From contig NZ_CP097289.1 of NCBI RefSeq assembly GCF_023498005.1, forward strand, positions 2,914,001 through 2,978,000: a stretch of 64,000 bases of DNA. Reading direction: 5' to 3'. A program made the translations under genes and the position numbers. The first letter of the stretch is position 1; every line of letters starts with the position of its first letter. Below are positions 9,460 through 18,975 of the stretch, one piece after another. A model generated the notes under the pieces. It was not told where the DNA came from. It made no database searches and saw only the letters and a list, made by a program, of their open reading frames with translations. This stretch comes from Streptomyces durmitorensis (GTDB lineage: Bacteria; Actinomycetota; Actinomycetes; Streptomycetales; Streptomycetaceae).

Positions 9460-9987
9460 GTGCCGTCGTATCCCACCCCCTCGCACGCCCGCTCGGGGCC
9501 GCGCCGGAGGAGTCTGCTGACCGGGGCCGCCGGAGCGGCCGGGGCCGTGCTGCTCTCCGGCTGCTCCGACTCCGACTCCACGGACGCCGACGAGCGCCCT
9601 TCCGCAGCCGCGCGGCTGCGCGCGCAGGCCGCCAAGGACAGCGGTGAGCTGCTCGGGCGGTACGACGCCGTCCTCGCCGCGCATCCCTCGCTGGCCGGCC
9701 GGCTCGATCCGTTGCGGGCGGAGGTGAAGCGGCACGAGGCGGTCTTCGCCGAAGGGTCCGCTCCCCCGTCCCCCACGGGCTCCCCCTCCGCGTCGCCCGC
9801 GCGGAAGCCCGCCGTCCCCAAGGACGAGAAGGACGCCGTGCGCGAGCTCGCGCAGGCCGAGCGGGAGCTGGCCAAGCAGCGCGGGAGTGCGCTGCTGGAC
9901 GCGCCCGCGGAGCTGGCCAGGCTGCTCGCCTCGGTGGCGGCCGCGGGCGCCGCGCACGCGTATCTGCTGACGGAGGGCGACAAGTGA
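9460..9987 (+). CDS. Secreted lipoprotein of unknown function
   Basis: 175 residues from a GTG at 9460 behind GAGGACG. A twin-arginine-like RRRSLL is followed by an Ala/Gly-rich hydrophobic stretch and a lipobox LSGC (Cys35), so a Tat- or Sec-exported lipoprotein on the outer face of the membrane is predicted. The mature part is Ala/Glu-rich helix with a Ser/Pro linker (about 108-125). Its stop overlaps the next gene (GTGA), which encodes a ferritin-like protein, so the pair probably works together. No enzymatic motif was seen. Confidence 0.8.
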   Translation: MPSYPTPSHARSGPRRRSLLTGAAGAAGAVLLSGCSDSDSTDADERPSAAARLRAQAAKDSGELLGRYDAVLAAHPSLAGRLDPLRAEVKRHEAVFAEGSAPPSPTGSPSASPARKPAVPKDEKDAVRELAQAERELAKQRGSALLDAPAELARLLASVAAAGAAHAYLLTEGDK

Positions 9988-10451
9988 GCGATTCCAAGGA
10001 CGAGTTGAAGGCGGTGCAGGCCGCACTCGGCGCCGAGCACGCCGCCGTGTACGGCTTCGGGGTCGTCGGCGGCCGGATCGGCGAGGACCGCAGGGCCGAG
10101 GCGCGCACGGCGTACGACACGCATCGCGCCCGGCGCGACGAGCTGCAGCGCGCCGTGCGCGACCTGGGCGGCGAGCCCGAGCCGTCGGCGGCCGCCTACG
10201 CGCTGCCGTTCGCGGTGCGGGACTCGGCGGCGGCCGTGCGGCTCGCGACGGAGCTGGAGGAGCGGGTCGCGGGGGTCTACTCGGATCTCGTGCGCGCCTC
10301 CACCGGCGCCCGGCGCGGACACGCCGCCGAGGCGCTGCGGGAGGCGGCGGTCCGTGCGGCGCGGTGGCGCGGCGGGAGCGTAACCTTCCCTGGTCTCGCC
10401 GAGCGGGCCGCCGGGTCGGGCACCTCCGCACCGGCGGCGCCCAAGGCGTAG
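9984..10451 (+). CDS. Ferritin-like domain (DUF4439-type) protein
   Basis: 155 residues starting at a GTG overlapping the upstream stop. The sequence is nearly all helical: LKAVQAALGAEHAAVYGFGVVGG, RRDELQRAVRDLGG and LATELEERVAGVYSDLV resemble the four-helix ferritin-like DUF4439 family, including an E-x-x-H-like pair (Glu-His at about 18-19). A metal or redox role is plausible but not shown. It is coupled to the lipoprotein gene upstream. Confidence 0.75.
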   Translation: MSDSKDELKAVQAALGAEHAAVYGFGVVGGRIGEDRRAEARTAYDTHRARRDELQRAVRDLGGEPEPSAAAYALPFAVRDSAAAVRLATELEERVAGVYSDLVRASTGARRGHAAEALREAAVRAARWRGGSVTFPGLAERAAGSGTSAPAAPKA

Positions 10452-10521
10452 TGCGCGCTGACGCAGTCCGGAACCCAGGCCGGCAGTTCAGGCCGGGAAG
10501 TCAGGAAGGAACAACTCACGT

Positions 10522-11415
10522 ATGGCTCTCGAACCGCCCCGGCGTCTGGTCACCGCACTCGGTGAGACGGCGCAGGACGGCGACGACTGGCTGGAGAAGC
10601 TGCCCGAGGCAGCTGAACAGGCCGTTGCTCTACGCGAGTTGACCGTCGAGCGGGTCCATGTGCCCGGCGGGCGCAGCGGCCTCGTCGTCCTGGTGCGCCT
10701 CGCCGACAGCACGCCCGCGGTCCTGAAGCTGGTGCCGCCGAGATCGCGCCCGCAGAGCGAGCGGGCCGCGCTCGCGCACTGGGACGGGTTCGGTGCCGTA
10801 CGGCTCCTGGAACCGTCCGCCGCGGACGGGGCGCTGCTGCTGGAACGGCTGCACCGCGATGTGTCGGTCCGTTCGCTGCCCGAGGCCAAGGCCCTGCTAG
10901 AGGCCGCGGGCACGCTGCGGCGGCTGTGGGTGGAGCCGCCCGCGGGGCACCGCTTCGAGACGGTCGCCGAGCGGACGGGGCGGCAGGCCGATGCGATGCG
11001 GGCGTCCGCCGACGGGGAGGTCGCACCGCTGGTCGAGGCCGCGCTGGCGGCGCGGGAGGAGTTGCTCGCCGGGGACGCGGAGGTGCGGTTGCTGCACGGC
11101 ACGTTCCGGCAGAGCAAGGTGCTTCAGGGGGATCGGGTGCCGTGGCTGGCCGTGGGGCCCGATCCGGTGGTGGGTGAGTGTGCGTTCGACCTGGCCCGGC
11201 TGGTGCGGGACCGGGTGGAGGACCTCATCGCCTCGCCCTCCGGGGCGTCGATCACCCGTCGCCGGGTGAAGAAGCTGGCCGAGTCGCTGGATGTGGATCA
11301 GGAGCGGTTGCGGGGGTGGACGCTGTTCCGTGCGGTGGAGTCGGGTGTGCGGGCACGGCGCGTGGGGCGGGAGCAGGATGCGGAGCTGTTGTTGGAGTTC
11401 GCCGGGTGGTTGTAG
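10522..11415 (+). CDS. Aminoglycoside/hydroxyurea-kinase-like protein with degraded catalytic loop
   Basis: 297 residues from an ATG at 10522 with GGAAGGAA upstream. The overall pattern matches the APH(6)/hydroxyurea phosphotransferase family: PAVLKLVPP as the nucleotide-lysine strand, ALLLERL as the hinge, and DPVVGECAFDLARLVRDR where the metal-binding Asp region sits. The catalytic loop, normally HGDLHxxN, reads HGTFRQSK: Thr194 replaces the catalytic base Asp and the following His is Arg. It is therefore a probable pseudokinase. Convergent with proS. Confidence 0.75.
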   Translation: MALEPPRRLVTALGETAQDGDDWLEKLPEAAEQAVALRELTVERVHVPGGRSGLVVLVRLADSTPAVLKLVPPRSRPQSERAALAHWDGFGAVRLLEPSAADGALLLERLHRDVSVRSLPEAKALLEAAGTLRRLWVEPPAGHRFETVAERTGRQADAMRASADGEVAPLVEAALAAREELLAGDAEVRLLHGTFRQSKVLQGDRVPWLAVGPDPVVGECAFDLARLVRDRVEDLIASPSGASITRRRVKKLAESLDVDQERLRGWTLFRAVESGVRARRVGREQDAELLLEFAGWL

Positions 11416-11490
11416 CGGGCGGGGGCGCCTTGGTTGCCGCCATCACCGGCTCCGCCGAGTTCGTCCTCAAACGCCGGACGGGCTGAAAGA

Positions 11491-11526
11491 CTCCGGCCGG
11501 GCTGGATATCTCCAGCCCGGCCGGAG
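11491..11526. terminator. Bidirectional terminator between the kinase-like gene and proS
   Basis: A perfect 16 bp stem CTCCGGCCGGGCTGGA / TCCAGCCCGGCCGGAG with loop TATC between two convergent genes. Confidence 0.85.
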
Positions 11527-11543
11527 TTTGAGCAGCGACCCAC

Positions 11544-13238
11544 TCAGGCCGTCAGCCGCGCAATCGCCTCAGCCACGGTCAGCTCCTCGCGCTCCCCGGT
11601 CCTGCGGTCCTTCAGCTCTACGACGCCCTCGGCGGAGCGGCGGCCCGCCACCAGGATCTGCGGGACACCGATCAGCTCCGCGTCCGTGAACTTCACGCCG
11701 GGCGAGACGCCCGCGCGGTCGTCGACAAGGACCCGCACTCCCGCGGCGTTCAGCTGCTCGGAGACGTCAAGGGCGAGCTCCGTCTGGAGCGCCTTGCCCG
11801 CGGCCACCACGTGGACGTCGGCGGGGGCGATCTCCTTGGGCCAGCACAGGCCCTTGTCGTCCGCCGTCTGCTCGGCGAGCGCCGCCACCGCGCGGGAGAC
11901 GCCGATGCCGTACGAACCCATGGTCACGCGGACCGGCTTGCCCTGCTGGCCGAGGACGTCGAGCTGGAAGGCGTCGGCGAACTTGCGGCCCAGCTGGAAG
12001 ATGTGGCCGATCTCGATGGCGCGGTCCAGCTGCAGGCCGGTGCCGCACTTGGGGCAGGGGTCGCCCGCCTCGACGACCACGACGTCGAGGTAGTCGTCGA
12101 CCTCGAAGTCACGGCCCGCGACGACGTTCTTCGCGTGCGTGTTGATCTTGTTGGCGCCGGTGATCCAGGCCGTGCCGGCCGCCACCCGCGGGTCGGCGAT
12201 GTAGCGGACCTTCTCCAGGCCCTGCGGGCCGACGTATCCGCGTACGAGATCGTCGCGGCCCTCGAAGTCCTCGGCCGTCACCAGTTCCACGACGGCGGGC
12301 GACAGGTGCTCGCCGAGCTTGCCGAGGTCGACCTCGCGGTCGCCGGGGACGCCCACGGCGACGATCTCTCCGTCGACCTTGACCAGGAGGTTCTTCAGGG
12401 TCGCGGACGCGGGCACACCGAGGTGGGCCGCGAGCGTCTCGATCGTCGGGGTGTCGGGGGTGTCCAGGTCCTCGACCGGGCCGTGCACGGAACCGTCCGC
12501 CTCGGTGGCCACGAAGGACACCGCCTCCGTGTTGGCCGCGTAGTCGCACGCGGGGCAGTCCACGAAGGTGTCCTCACCGGCCGGCGCGGGCGCCAGGAAC
12601 TCCTCGGACGCCGAGCCGCCCATCGCGCCGGAGACGGCGGAGACGATGCGGTGGTCGAGGCCGAGGCGCTCGAAGATCTTGATGTACGCGGCCCGGTGCA
12701 GGGCGTACGACTCGGCGAGGCCCTCGTCCGTCGTGTCGAAGGAGTACGAGTCCTTCATCTGGAACTCGCGGCCGCGCAGCACACCGGCGCGGGGGCGGGC
12801 CTCGTCGCGGTACTTCGTCTGGATCTGGTAGAGGATCACGGGCAGGTCCTTGTAGGACGAGCACTGGTCCTTGACGATCTGGGTGAAGATCTCCTCGTGC
12901 GTGGGACCGAGGAGGTAGTCCGCGCCCTTGCGGTCCTTGAGGCGGAAGAGCAGGTCGCCGTACTCGTCGTAGCGGCCCGTCGCGTCGTACGACTCCTTGG
13001 GCAGGAGCGCGGGCAGGAGGACTTCCTGGGCGCCGATGGCGTCCATCTCCTCGCGCACGACGTGGGTGATGTTCTCCAGGACCTTCTTGCCAAGGGGCAG
13101 CCAGGACCAGATGCCTGCGGCGGTGCGGCGGACGTATCCGGCCCGGACGAGCAGCTTGTGGTTGAGCGTCTCGGCGTCCGCCGGGTCGTCGCGCAGTGTC
13201 TTGATCATCAATCGGGACATGCGCTGGACCTGGGCCAT
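11544..13238 (-). CDS. proS: Prolyl-tRNA synthetase (bacterial type)
   Basis: 564 residues. It charges tRNA-Pro and carries the INS editing domain of bacterial-type ProRS. Class II motifs are visible: motif 1 in LPALLPKE, motif 2 around [27 protein letters not shown], and motif 3 [17 protein letters not shown] near 445. The YbaK-like editing insertion lies at about 240-390 ([20 protein letters not shown]). The anticodon-binding domain ends the protein. ATG at 13238. Confidence 0.97.
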   Translation of the reverse strand: MAQVQRMSRLMIKTLRDDPADAETLNHKLLVRAGYVRRTAAGIWSWLPLGKKVLENITHVVREEMDAIGAQEVLLPALLPKESYDATGRYDEYGDLLFRLKDRKGADYLLGPTHEEIFTQIVKDQCSSYKDLPVILYQIQTKYRDEARPRAGVLRGREFQMKDSYSFDTTDEGLAESYALHRAAYIKIFERLGLDHRIVSAVSGAMGGSASEEFLAPAPAGEDTFVDCPACDYAANTEAVSFVATEADGSVHGPVEDLDTPDTPTIETLAAHLGVPASATLKNLLVKVDGEIVAVGVPGDREVDLGKLGEHLSPAVVELVTAEDFEGRDDLVRGYVGPQGLEKVRYIADPRVAAGTAWITGANKINTHAKNVVAGRDFEVDDYLDVVVVEAGDPCPKCGTGLQLDRAIEIGHIFQLGRKFADAFQLDVLGQQGKPVRVTMGSYGIGVSRAVAALAEQTADDKGLCWPKEIAPADVHVVAAGKALQTELALDVSEQLNAAGVRVLVDDRAGVSPGVKFTDAELIGVPQILVAGRRSAEGVVELKDRRTGEREELTVAEAIARLTA

Positions 13239-13307
13239 GGTGAACTCCTGCGTGGAAAGGGTGATGGGCAGGAGGTTAGCCGGGGCGCGGGCGCGTGCGG
13301 AAATCGG

Positions 13308-13853
13308 TTAGGCGGTGACCCGCCTCAGCGGGAGCGGTGCGCCCATCACCGCGTACGGCTTCGGGGCGCTGGGGAACTGGACGTTGCGGGCCAGGTCCGT
13401 GTACCCGAGGGAGCGGTAGAGGCCGCGTGCGGGGCTCTCCGTGTCGATCGCGGAGAGGATCGAGCGGGGCTGGCGGACGGCGTCCGTGATGGTGGTGATG
13501 AGCGTGCGGCCGACGCCGTGGTTCTGGTGTCCCGGCTGCACATGGAGCTCGGTGATCACGAAGGAGTCGTCGAGCCAGCCGTCCATGTCCCCGGCGCGCA
13601 GATACGGCTCGACGACCGTGGACCACCAGTGGCCGCGGTCGTTGGGCATGCCGTAGACGAAGCCGACGAGCCGCCCCTCGGGGGTGGTGGCGCCGAGCGC
13701 GCGGGCGCCGGGGTAGGTGATGTGCCGCAGCACGATCTGCCGCCGCACGGCCACCTCGTCGTCGCTGAGCCCGAACGCGTGGGCCTGCACCCGCAGCGCT
13801 TCGTCCACGTGCGTGGCGAGGTCCAGCGGCCCGATCACGACGTCGTCAGTCAT
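13308..13853 (-). CDS. GNAT-family N-acetyltransferase
   Basis: 181 residues. The acetyl-CoA-binding motif A is ELHVQPGHQNHGVGRTLITTI (Q/R-x-x-G-x-G/A variant, about 110-130), preceded by the beta strand RLVGFVYGMPNDRGHWWS and followed by ARGLYRSLGYTDL, the usual final GNAT hairpin. Substrate unknown. It follows the proS start by 70 bp on the same strand. Confidence 0.85.
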   Translation of the reverse strand: MTDDVVIGPLDLATHVDEALRVQAHAFGLSDDEVAVRRQIVLRHITYPGARALGATTPEGRLVGFVYGMPNDRGHWWSTVVEPYLRAGDMDGWLDDSFVITELHVQPGHQNHGVGRTLITTITDAVRQPRSILSAIDTESPARGLYRSLGYTDLARNVQFPSAPKPYAVMGAPLPLRRVTA

Positions 13854-13914
13854 GCGCCGAACTTTAACTCGCTGCCGGGGGTGCGTGAGGAGTGCGGTGC
13901 GAGACGCGGAAGAG

Positions 13915-14763
13915 CTAGAACAGGACGCTCATGAACGCCCCGACCTCCTGGAACCCCACCCGCCGGTACGCCGACCTGGCCGCGGTGTTGAAGTCGTTGA
14001 CGTAGAGGCTGACGACCGGGGCCACGTCCGCGAGGGCGTAGCGCAGGACGGCCGCCATGCCCGGCGCCGCGTAGCCCTGGCCCCGGTACTCGGGGGCCAC
14101 CCAGACGCCCTGTACCTGACAGGCCTGGTTCGTGGCCGCGCCGATCTCGGCCTTGAAGATGACCTTGCCGTCGCGGTCGAGGCGGGCGAACGACCGCCCC
14201 GCGCCGACCAGTTCGGCGACCCGCGCCTGGTAGAGCAGGCCGCCGTCACCGGCGAGCGGCGAGATGCCGACCTCCTCGGTGAACATCGCCACGCACGCGG
14301 GCATGATCGTCTCCATCTCGTCCTTGCGGACGCGACGGACGTACGGATCGGGGGTGATGTCGTACGGGAGCCGGTCGGTGACCATCAGGGGCTGCTGGGC
14401 GCGGACCTCGCGAGCGGGGCCCCAGGAGGGTTCGAGCAGCCGCCACAGCTGGGAGGTGGGCTCGGCGGGGCCGACGATGGAGGAGCAGCGGCGGCCTGCC
14501 CTGCGGGCGCGGTCCGCGAAGGCGCGTACGGCTCGGGGGGTCGCGCAGATCGGGACGAGGTTGGCGCCCGCGTAGCAGAGGGACTCCAGCATTCCGTCCT
14601 GGTACCAGCCCCACATCTCGCCGCCGAGCCGCCACGGGTCGAGGCCCGCGACGCGGACCCGTGAGGTCACGAAAGCGTTGGCCACTGGCTCGCGGTCGAG
14701 GACTGCGAGCGCGGCGTCCAGGTCACTCGGTTCGAGGACCCTGGTGGTGGTCTGAGTCAACAC
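13915..14763 (-). CDS. DUF4081 plus GNAT acetyltransferase
   Basis: 282 residues from the GTG at 14763 (reading LTQTTTRVLEPSDL). An in-frame ATG lies 18 bases upstream and cannot be excluded. Residues 1-125 fit DUF4081, including ANAFVTSRV and CYAGANLVPI. Residues 140-282 are a GNAT domain with motif A VQGVWVAPEYRGQGYAAPGM and the closing SAYRRVGFQEVGAFMSVLF. Such fusions are common in actinobacteria next to ispG. Substrate unknown. Confidence 0.85.
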   Translation of the reverse strand: MLTQTTTRVLEPSDLDAALAVLDREPVANAFVTSRVRVAGLDPWRLGGEMWGWYQDGMLESLCYAGANLVPICATPRAVRAFADRARRAGRRCSSIVGPAEPTSQLWRLLEPSWGPAREVRAQQPLMVTDRLPYDITPDPYVRRVRKDEMETIMPACVAMFTEEVGISPLAGDGGLLYQARVAELVGAGRSFARLDRDGKVIFKAEIGAATNQACQVQGVWVAPEYRGQGYAAPGMAAVLRYALADVAPVVSLYVNDFNTAARSAYRRVGFQEVGAFMSVLF

Positions 14764-14889
14764 GTGCGGGGGCCTCACCATACGGTCTGCTGATCTCCGC
14801 ACTGTACCTGGCGGGGGCGCCTTGTGCCGTGGGGTCGCTTGGAGGGGGCTTTGTCTGCTCTTCCCTGCGGGTGGCGGGTGGGTTTTCTT

Positions 14890-14938
14890 CGCCGCTTCGC
14901 GGCGGTCTTTCCCGCCCACCCGCCCGATTGCCCCGCGG
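14890..14938 (+). repeat. Dispersed intergenic repeat, copy 1
   Basis: Hairpin CGCCGCTTCGCGGCGG followed by TCTTTCCCGCCCACCCGCCCGAT and TGCCCCGCG. Nearly the same unit occurs twice, inverted, at 49208-49332. All copies sit between genes, like REP elements. Confidence 0.65.
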
Positions 14939-14945
14939 TACACAC

Positions 14946-14980
14946 GTGGGCCCCGCCACCGACCCGGTGGCGGGGCCCAC
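14946..14980 (-). terminator. ispG terminator
   Basis: Perfect 15 bp stem GTGGGCCCCGCCACC / GGTGGCGGGGCCCAC with a GACCC loop, ten bases past the ispG stop. Confidence 0.85.
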
Positions 14981-14990
14981 ATGACGAGAA

Positions 14991-16148
14991 TCAGCCGGCT
15001 ACGGCCACCGACGGCTCCCCGGAGGGGACCCCGTCCTTCTCCATCTGCTCGGCGATCTTCATCGCCTCTTCGATGAGGGTCTCCACGATCTTCGACTCGG
15101 GGACGGTCTTGATGACCTCGCCCTTGACGAAGATCTGCCCCTTGCCGTTGCCGGACGCGACGCCGAGGTCGGCCTCGCGGGCCTCGCCGGGGCCGTTCAC
15201 GACGCAGCCCATGACGGCGACGCGGAGGGGGACCTCCATGCCGTCGAGGCCCGCGGTGACCTCTTCGGCCAGCTTGTAGACGTCGACCTGGGCGCGGCCG
15301 CAGGACGGGCAGGAGACGATCTCCAGGCGGCGCGGCTTGAGGTTGAGGGACTCCAGGATCTGGATGCCGACCTTGATCTCCTCCACCGGCGGGGCCGAGA
15401 GGGAGACGCGGATCGTGTCGCCGATGCCCTCGGAGAGCAGCGCGCCGAAGGCGACCGCCGACTTGATCGTGCCCTGGAAGGCCGGGCCCGCCTCCGTCAC
15501 GCCGAGGTGCAGGGGGTAGTCGCTCTGGGCGGCCAGTTGCCGGTAGGCGTTGACCATGACCACCGGGTCGTTGTGCTTGACCGAGATCTTGATGTCCCGG
15601 AAGCCGTGCTCCTCGAAGAGCGACGCCTCCCACAGGGCCGACTCGACCAGGGCCTCCGGGGTGGCCTTGCCGTACTTCTTGAGAAGGCGCGCGTCCAGGG
15701 AGCCCGCGTTGACGCCGATGCGGATCGGGGTGCCCGCGTCGTTCGCGGCCCGCGCGATCTCCTTGACCTTGTCGTCGAACTGCTTGATGTTGCCGGGGTT
15801 CACGCGCACCGCGGCGCAGCCGGCGTCGATCGCGGCGAAGACGTACTTCGGCTGGAAGTGGATGTCGGCGATGACCGGGATCTGCGACTTCCGCGCGATC
15901 GTGGACAGCGCGTCCGCGTCGTCCTGCGTCGGGCAGGCGACCCGCACGATCTGGCAGCCGGACGCGGTCAGCTCCGCGATCTGCTGCAGCGTCGCCCCGA
16001 TGTCGGACGTACGCGTCGTGGTCATCGACTGCACCGAGACCGGTGCGTCCCCGCCGACGGCGACCGTACCGACCTGGATCTTGCGGCTGACACGGCGGTC
16101 GGCGAGCTTGGTCGGTACGGACGGGATTCCGAGAGAAACGGCAGTCAT
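14991..16148 (-). CDS. ispG: 4-hydroxy-3-methylbut-2-en-1-yl diphosphate synthase (flavodoxin)
   Basis: 385 residues. This [4Fe-4S] enzyme converts MEcPP to HMBPP in the MEP isoprenoid pathway. Cluster ligands are visible in the C-terminal half: [14 protein letters not shown] and CVVNGPGEA. The N-terminal TIM-barrel stretch [14 protein letters not shown] is typical. Together with dxr 1.5 kb upstream and the RseP-like protease between them, this is the conserved actinobacterial dxr-rseP-ispG order. Confidence 0.97.
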   Translation of the reverse strand: MTAVSLGIPSVPTKLADRRVSRKIQVGTVAVGGDAPVSVQSMTTTRTSDIGATLQQIAELTASGCQIVRVACPTQDDADALSTIARKSQIPVIADIHFQPKYVFAAIDAGCAAVRVNPGNIKQFDDKVKEIARAANDAGTPIRIGVNAGSLDARLLKKYGKATPEALVESALWEASLFEEHGFRDIKISVKHNDPVVMVNAYRQLAAQSDYPLHLGVTEAGPAFQGTIKSAVAFGALLSEGIGDTIRVSLSAPPVEEIKVGIQILESLNLKPRRLEIVSCPSCGRAQVDVYKLAEEVTAGLDGMEVPLRVAVMGCVVNGPGEAREADLGVASGNGKGQIFVKGEVIKTVPESKIVETLIEEAMKIAEQMEKDGVPSGEPSVAVAG

Positions 16149-16265
16149 CTGGCGAGCATCCCCAAGGTGTGGATCAAGGTCCCGAGATCGGCGGGCTCCA
16201 GGCTTCGAGATTACGGCACCCCACCGCGCCCGAGCACATCACGTCCGTAACTCCACCCAAAGGTG

Positions 16266-16296
16266 GGCGGCCGGACACAGAGAGTGCCCGGCCGCC
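16266..16296 (-). terminator. Terminator after the M50 protease gene
   Basis: GGCGGCCGG / CCGGCCGCC, a 9 bp perfect stem with a 13-base loop, 15 bp past the stop. Confidence 0.65.
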
Positions 16297-16311
16297 GCAA
16301 ACTTCACGTAA

Positions 16312-17613
16312 TCAGGAGATTCTCACCGGGTTAACCACGTCCGCGATCAGGACCAGGATCGTGAAGCAGATGAAGATTCCGGCCACCACATAGGCGACGG
16401 GCATCAGCTTCGCGACGTCGAAGGGGCCCGGGTCGGGCCGCTTCAGGAGCTTGGCCGCCTTGCGCCGCACCGACTCCCACAGCGCTCCCGCGATGTGCCC
16501 GCCGTCCAGCGGAAGCAGCGGCAGCATGTTGAACAGGAAGAGGGAGAGGTTGAAGCCCGCGACCAGGAACAGCATCATCGCGATCTGGTTCTCCGGCGGG
16601 ATGTCAAGGGTGAAGACCTCGCCGCCCACGCGGGCCGCGCCGACGACGCCCATCGGGGAGTCCTGCTTGCGGTCGCCGTCACCGAAGGCCGCGTCCCACA
16701 GGTCGGGGATCTTGGACGGCAGTGCGATGAGCGACTCGACGCCGTTCTCCATCATGTCGCCCATGCGGTTCACGGAGTCGCCGAAGCCCTGCTGGACGAC
16801 GCCGGTGGCGGGGGTGAAGCCGAGGAAGCCCGCGTAGACGTACTTGCCCTCTACGTAGCCACCCTCTCCGTCCGTCTTGCTGACCTGGTTCTTGATGAGG
16901 TTGGCGTGCAGGTCGACCTGCTTGCCGTCGCGCTCGACCGTGATGGTGGCCGGGCCGATGGTCTCGCGGATCTTGCCCTGGAGCGCGGACCAGTCGTCGA
17001 CGGGCTGCCCCTGGAAGGCCACGATCTTGTCGCCGAGCTTCAGGCCTGCCGCCTTGGCGGGCGCGGCCGTGTCGCCCTTCTCGCACTTGGAGCGGTTCTC
17101 GCTCTGCTGGATGACGCAGTCGGACACCTTGCCGACCGTCGTCGTCTGCGTGCTGATGCCGAAGGTCATCATCACGCCGAGGAAGATCGCCACGGCGAGG
17201 ATGAGGTTCATGAACGGACCCGCGAACATCACGATCACGCGCTTCCACGGCTTGCGCGTGTAGAAGAGGCGGGTTTCGTCGCCGGGTTCGAGCTCCTCGA
17301 AGGCGGCCGACCGCGCGTCCTCGATCATGCCGCGCCAGGGGGACGTGGAGCGTGCCTCTATGCGGCCGTCCGGTCCCGGCGGGAACATGCCGATCATGCG
17401 GATGTAGCCGCCGAGGGGGATGGCCTTGATGCCGTACTCGGTGTCGCCCTTCTTGCGCGAGAAGATCGTCGGGCCGAAGCCGACCATGTACTGCGGCACG
17501 CGGATGCCGAACAGCTTGGCGGTCGACAGGTGGCCCAGCTCGTGCCAGGCGATCGAGAACAGCAGCCCGACCGCGAAGACGACTATGCCGAGGATCATCA
17601 TCAAGGTCGTCAT
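16312..17613 (-). CDS. RseP-type intramembrane site-2 metalloprotease
   Basis: 433 residues, M50B family. The zinc site HELGH is at 24-28 inside the first membrane helix, and the second conserved element [11 protein letters not shown] lies near 370 in a later helix. Between them is a PDZ domain (about 190-270, [17 protein letters not shown]). At least four hydrophobic segments were seen. Family members cut anti-sigma factors or remnant signal peptides in the membrane. The ATG overlaps the dxr stop (ATGA). Confidence 0.93.
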   Translation of the reverse strand: MTTLMMILGIVVFAVGLLFSIAWHELGHLSTAKLFGIRVPQYMVGFGPTIFSRKKGDTEYGIKAIPLGGYIRMIGMFPPGPDGRIEARSTSPWRGMIEDARSAAFEELEPGDETRLFYTRKPWKRVIVMFAGPFMNLILAVAIFLGVMMTFGISTQTTTVGKVSDCVIQQSENRSKCEKGDTAAPAKAAGLKLGDKIVAFQGQPVDDWSALQGKIRETIGPATITVERDGKQVDLHANLIKNQVSKTDGEGGYVEGKYVYAGFLGFTPATGVVQQGFGDSVNRMGDMMENGVESLIALPSKIPDLWDAAFGDGDRKQDSPMGVVGAARVGGEVFTLDIPPENQIAMMLFLVAGFNLSLFLFNMLPLLPLDGGHIAGALWESVRRKAAKLLKRPDPGPFDVAKLMPVAYVVAGIFICFTILVLIADVVNPVRIS

Positions 17614-18866
17614 GCGCGGGCCTCCGCGGTCGCCTTCGCCGTCAGTTCACGGGCCCGGGCACGCGCCCAGGTCTCCGCTTCGAGGACGTCCGCGACGGTC
17701 AGGGAAGTTCCCGCGGACGGCGTGCCGTGTTCGGCGACGACCTTCGTCACGGTCTCCATGATCCCGTTGAAGGGCAGGGCGCCGTTCAAGAACGCGTCCA
17801 CGCACTCCTCGTTGGCCGCATTGAACACCGCCGGGGCCGTGCCCGCGAGCTTCCCCACGTGCCGGGCGAGCCCGACCGACGGAAAAGCGTCGTTGTCGAG
17901 GGGGAAGAACTCCCAGCTCGACGCCTTCGTCCAGTCGAAGGCGGGAGCGGCGTCCGGCACGCGCTCGGGCCAGCCGATGCCGATGGCGATCGGGCCGCCC
18001 ATGTCGGGCGGCGTGGCCTGGGCCAGCGTCGATCCGTCGGTGAACTCGACCATGGAGTGCACGTAGGACTGCGGGTGGACGACGACCTCGATGCGCTCGA
18101 AGGGGATGTCGTAGAGGAGGTGCGCCTCGATGACTTCCAGGCCCTTGTTCACGAGCGTCGCGGAGTTGACGGTGATGACCGGGCCCATGGCCCAGGTCGG
18201 GTGCGCGAGCGCGTCCTCGGGCGTGACGTTCGCCAGATCGGCCTTCGTACGTCCCCGGAACGGGCCCCCGGAGGCCGTGACGACCAGTTTGCGCACGTCG
18301 GCGCGGGTGCCCGAGGCGAGCGCCTGGAAGAGCGCGGCGTGCTCGGAGTCGACCGGGATGATCTGCCCCGGCTTCGCGAGCGCCTTCACCAGGGGGCCGC
18401 CGACGATCAGCGACTCCTTGTTGGCGAGCGCGAGGGTGCGGCCCGCCTCAAGGGCGGCGAGGGTGGGCGCGAGCCCGATGGATCCGGTGATGCCGTTCAG
18501 GACGGTGTGGCACGCCGACGCGGCGAGCTGCGCGGCCGCGTCGGGCCCGGCGAGGATCTCGGGCAGCGGCTCGGTGCCGTACTGCCCCTTGAGCGCCTCG
18601 CGCAGCGCCGGTACGACGTCCTCGCGGGCCACCGCGACGGTCCGCACCCGCAGCTGCCTGGCCTGCTCGGCGAGCAGCGCGACGCGGCCGCCCGCGGCGG
18701 AGAGCGCGGTGACGCGGAAGCGACGGGGGTTGCGCAGGACGAGATCGATGGCCTGGGTGCCGATCGACCCGGTCGAGCCGAGGATGACGATGTCCCGCGG
18801 GCCGTCCGTGACGACGGGGTCGAAGACGAGATGCGGGTCGGCGAGGGGGGCTGGACTGTCGCTCAT
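17610..18866 (-). CDS. dxr: 1-deoxy-D-xylulose 5-phosphate reductoisomerase
   Basis: 418 residues. It converts DXP to MEP with NADPH, the committed step of the MEP pathway. The NADPH motif [16 protein letters not shown] is at about 28-43. Substrate and metal segments [14 protein letters not shown], [21 protein letters not shown] and TASGGPFRG are present in order. It starts the dxr-rseP pair, with ispG downstream in the same pathway. Confidence 0.97.
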   Translation of the reverse strand: MSDSPAPLADPHLVFDPVVTDGPRDIVILGSTGSIGTQAIDLVLRNPRRFRVTALSAAGGRVALLAEQARQLRVRTVAVAREDVVPALREALKGQYGTEPLPEILAGPDAAAQLAASACHTVLNGITGSIGLAPTLAALEAGRTLALANKESLIVGGPLVKALAKPGQIIPVDSEHAALFQALASGTRADVRKLVVTASGGPFRGRTKADLANVTPEDALAHPTWAMGPVITVNSATLVNKGLEVIEAHLLYDIPFERIEVVVHPQSYVHSMVEFTDGSTLAQATPPDMGGPIAIGIGWPERVPDAAPAFDWTKASSWEFFPLDNDAFPSVGLARHVGKLAGTAPAVFNAANEECVDAFLNGALPFNGIMETVTKVVAEHGTPSAGTSLTVADVLEAETWARARARELTAKATAEARA

Positions 18867-18936
18867 CCCCCCATTCTTGCGTGGGTGACGGTGCGAGGAG
18901 ACACTGCGCCCCGATCCGGTCGGCCAAAAACGTGTT

Positions 18937-18967
18937 CCGGGGCGTTCCCGCAGGGGGAACGCCCCGG
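18937..18967 (-). terminator. Terminator after the acyl-CoA dehydrogenase gene
   Basis: Perfect 13 bp stem CCGGGGCGTTCCC / GGGAACGCCCCGG with a 5-base loop, 8 bp past the stop. Confidence 0.85.
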
Positions 18968-18975
18968 GCAGCGCG

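Noticed and set aside
11811..13934. A 707-residue plus-strand frame opposite proS
   Set aside because: Antisense shadow; proS has clear class II motifs on the other strand.
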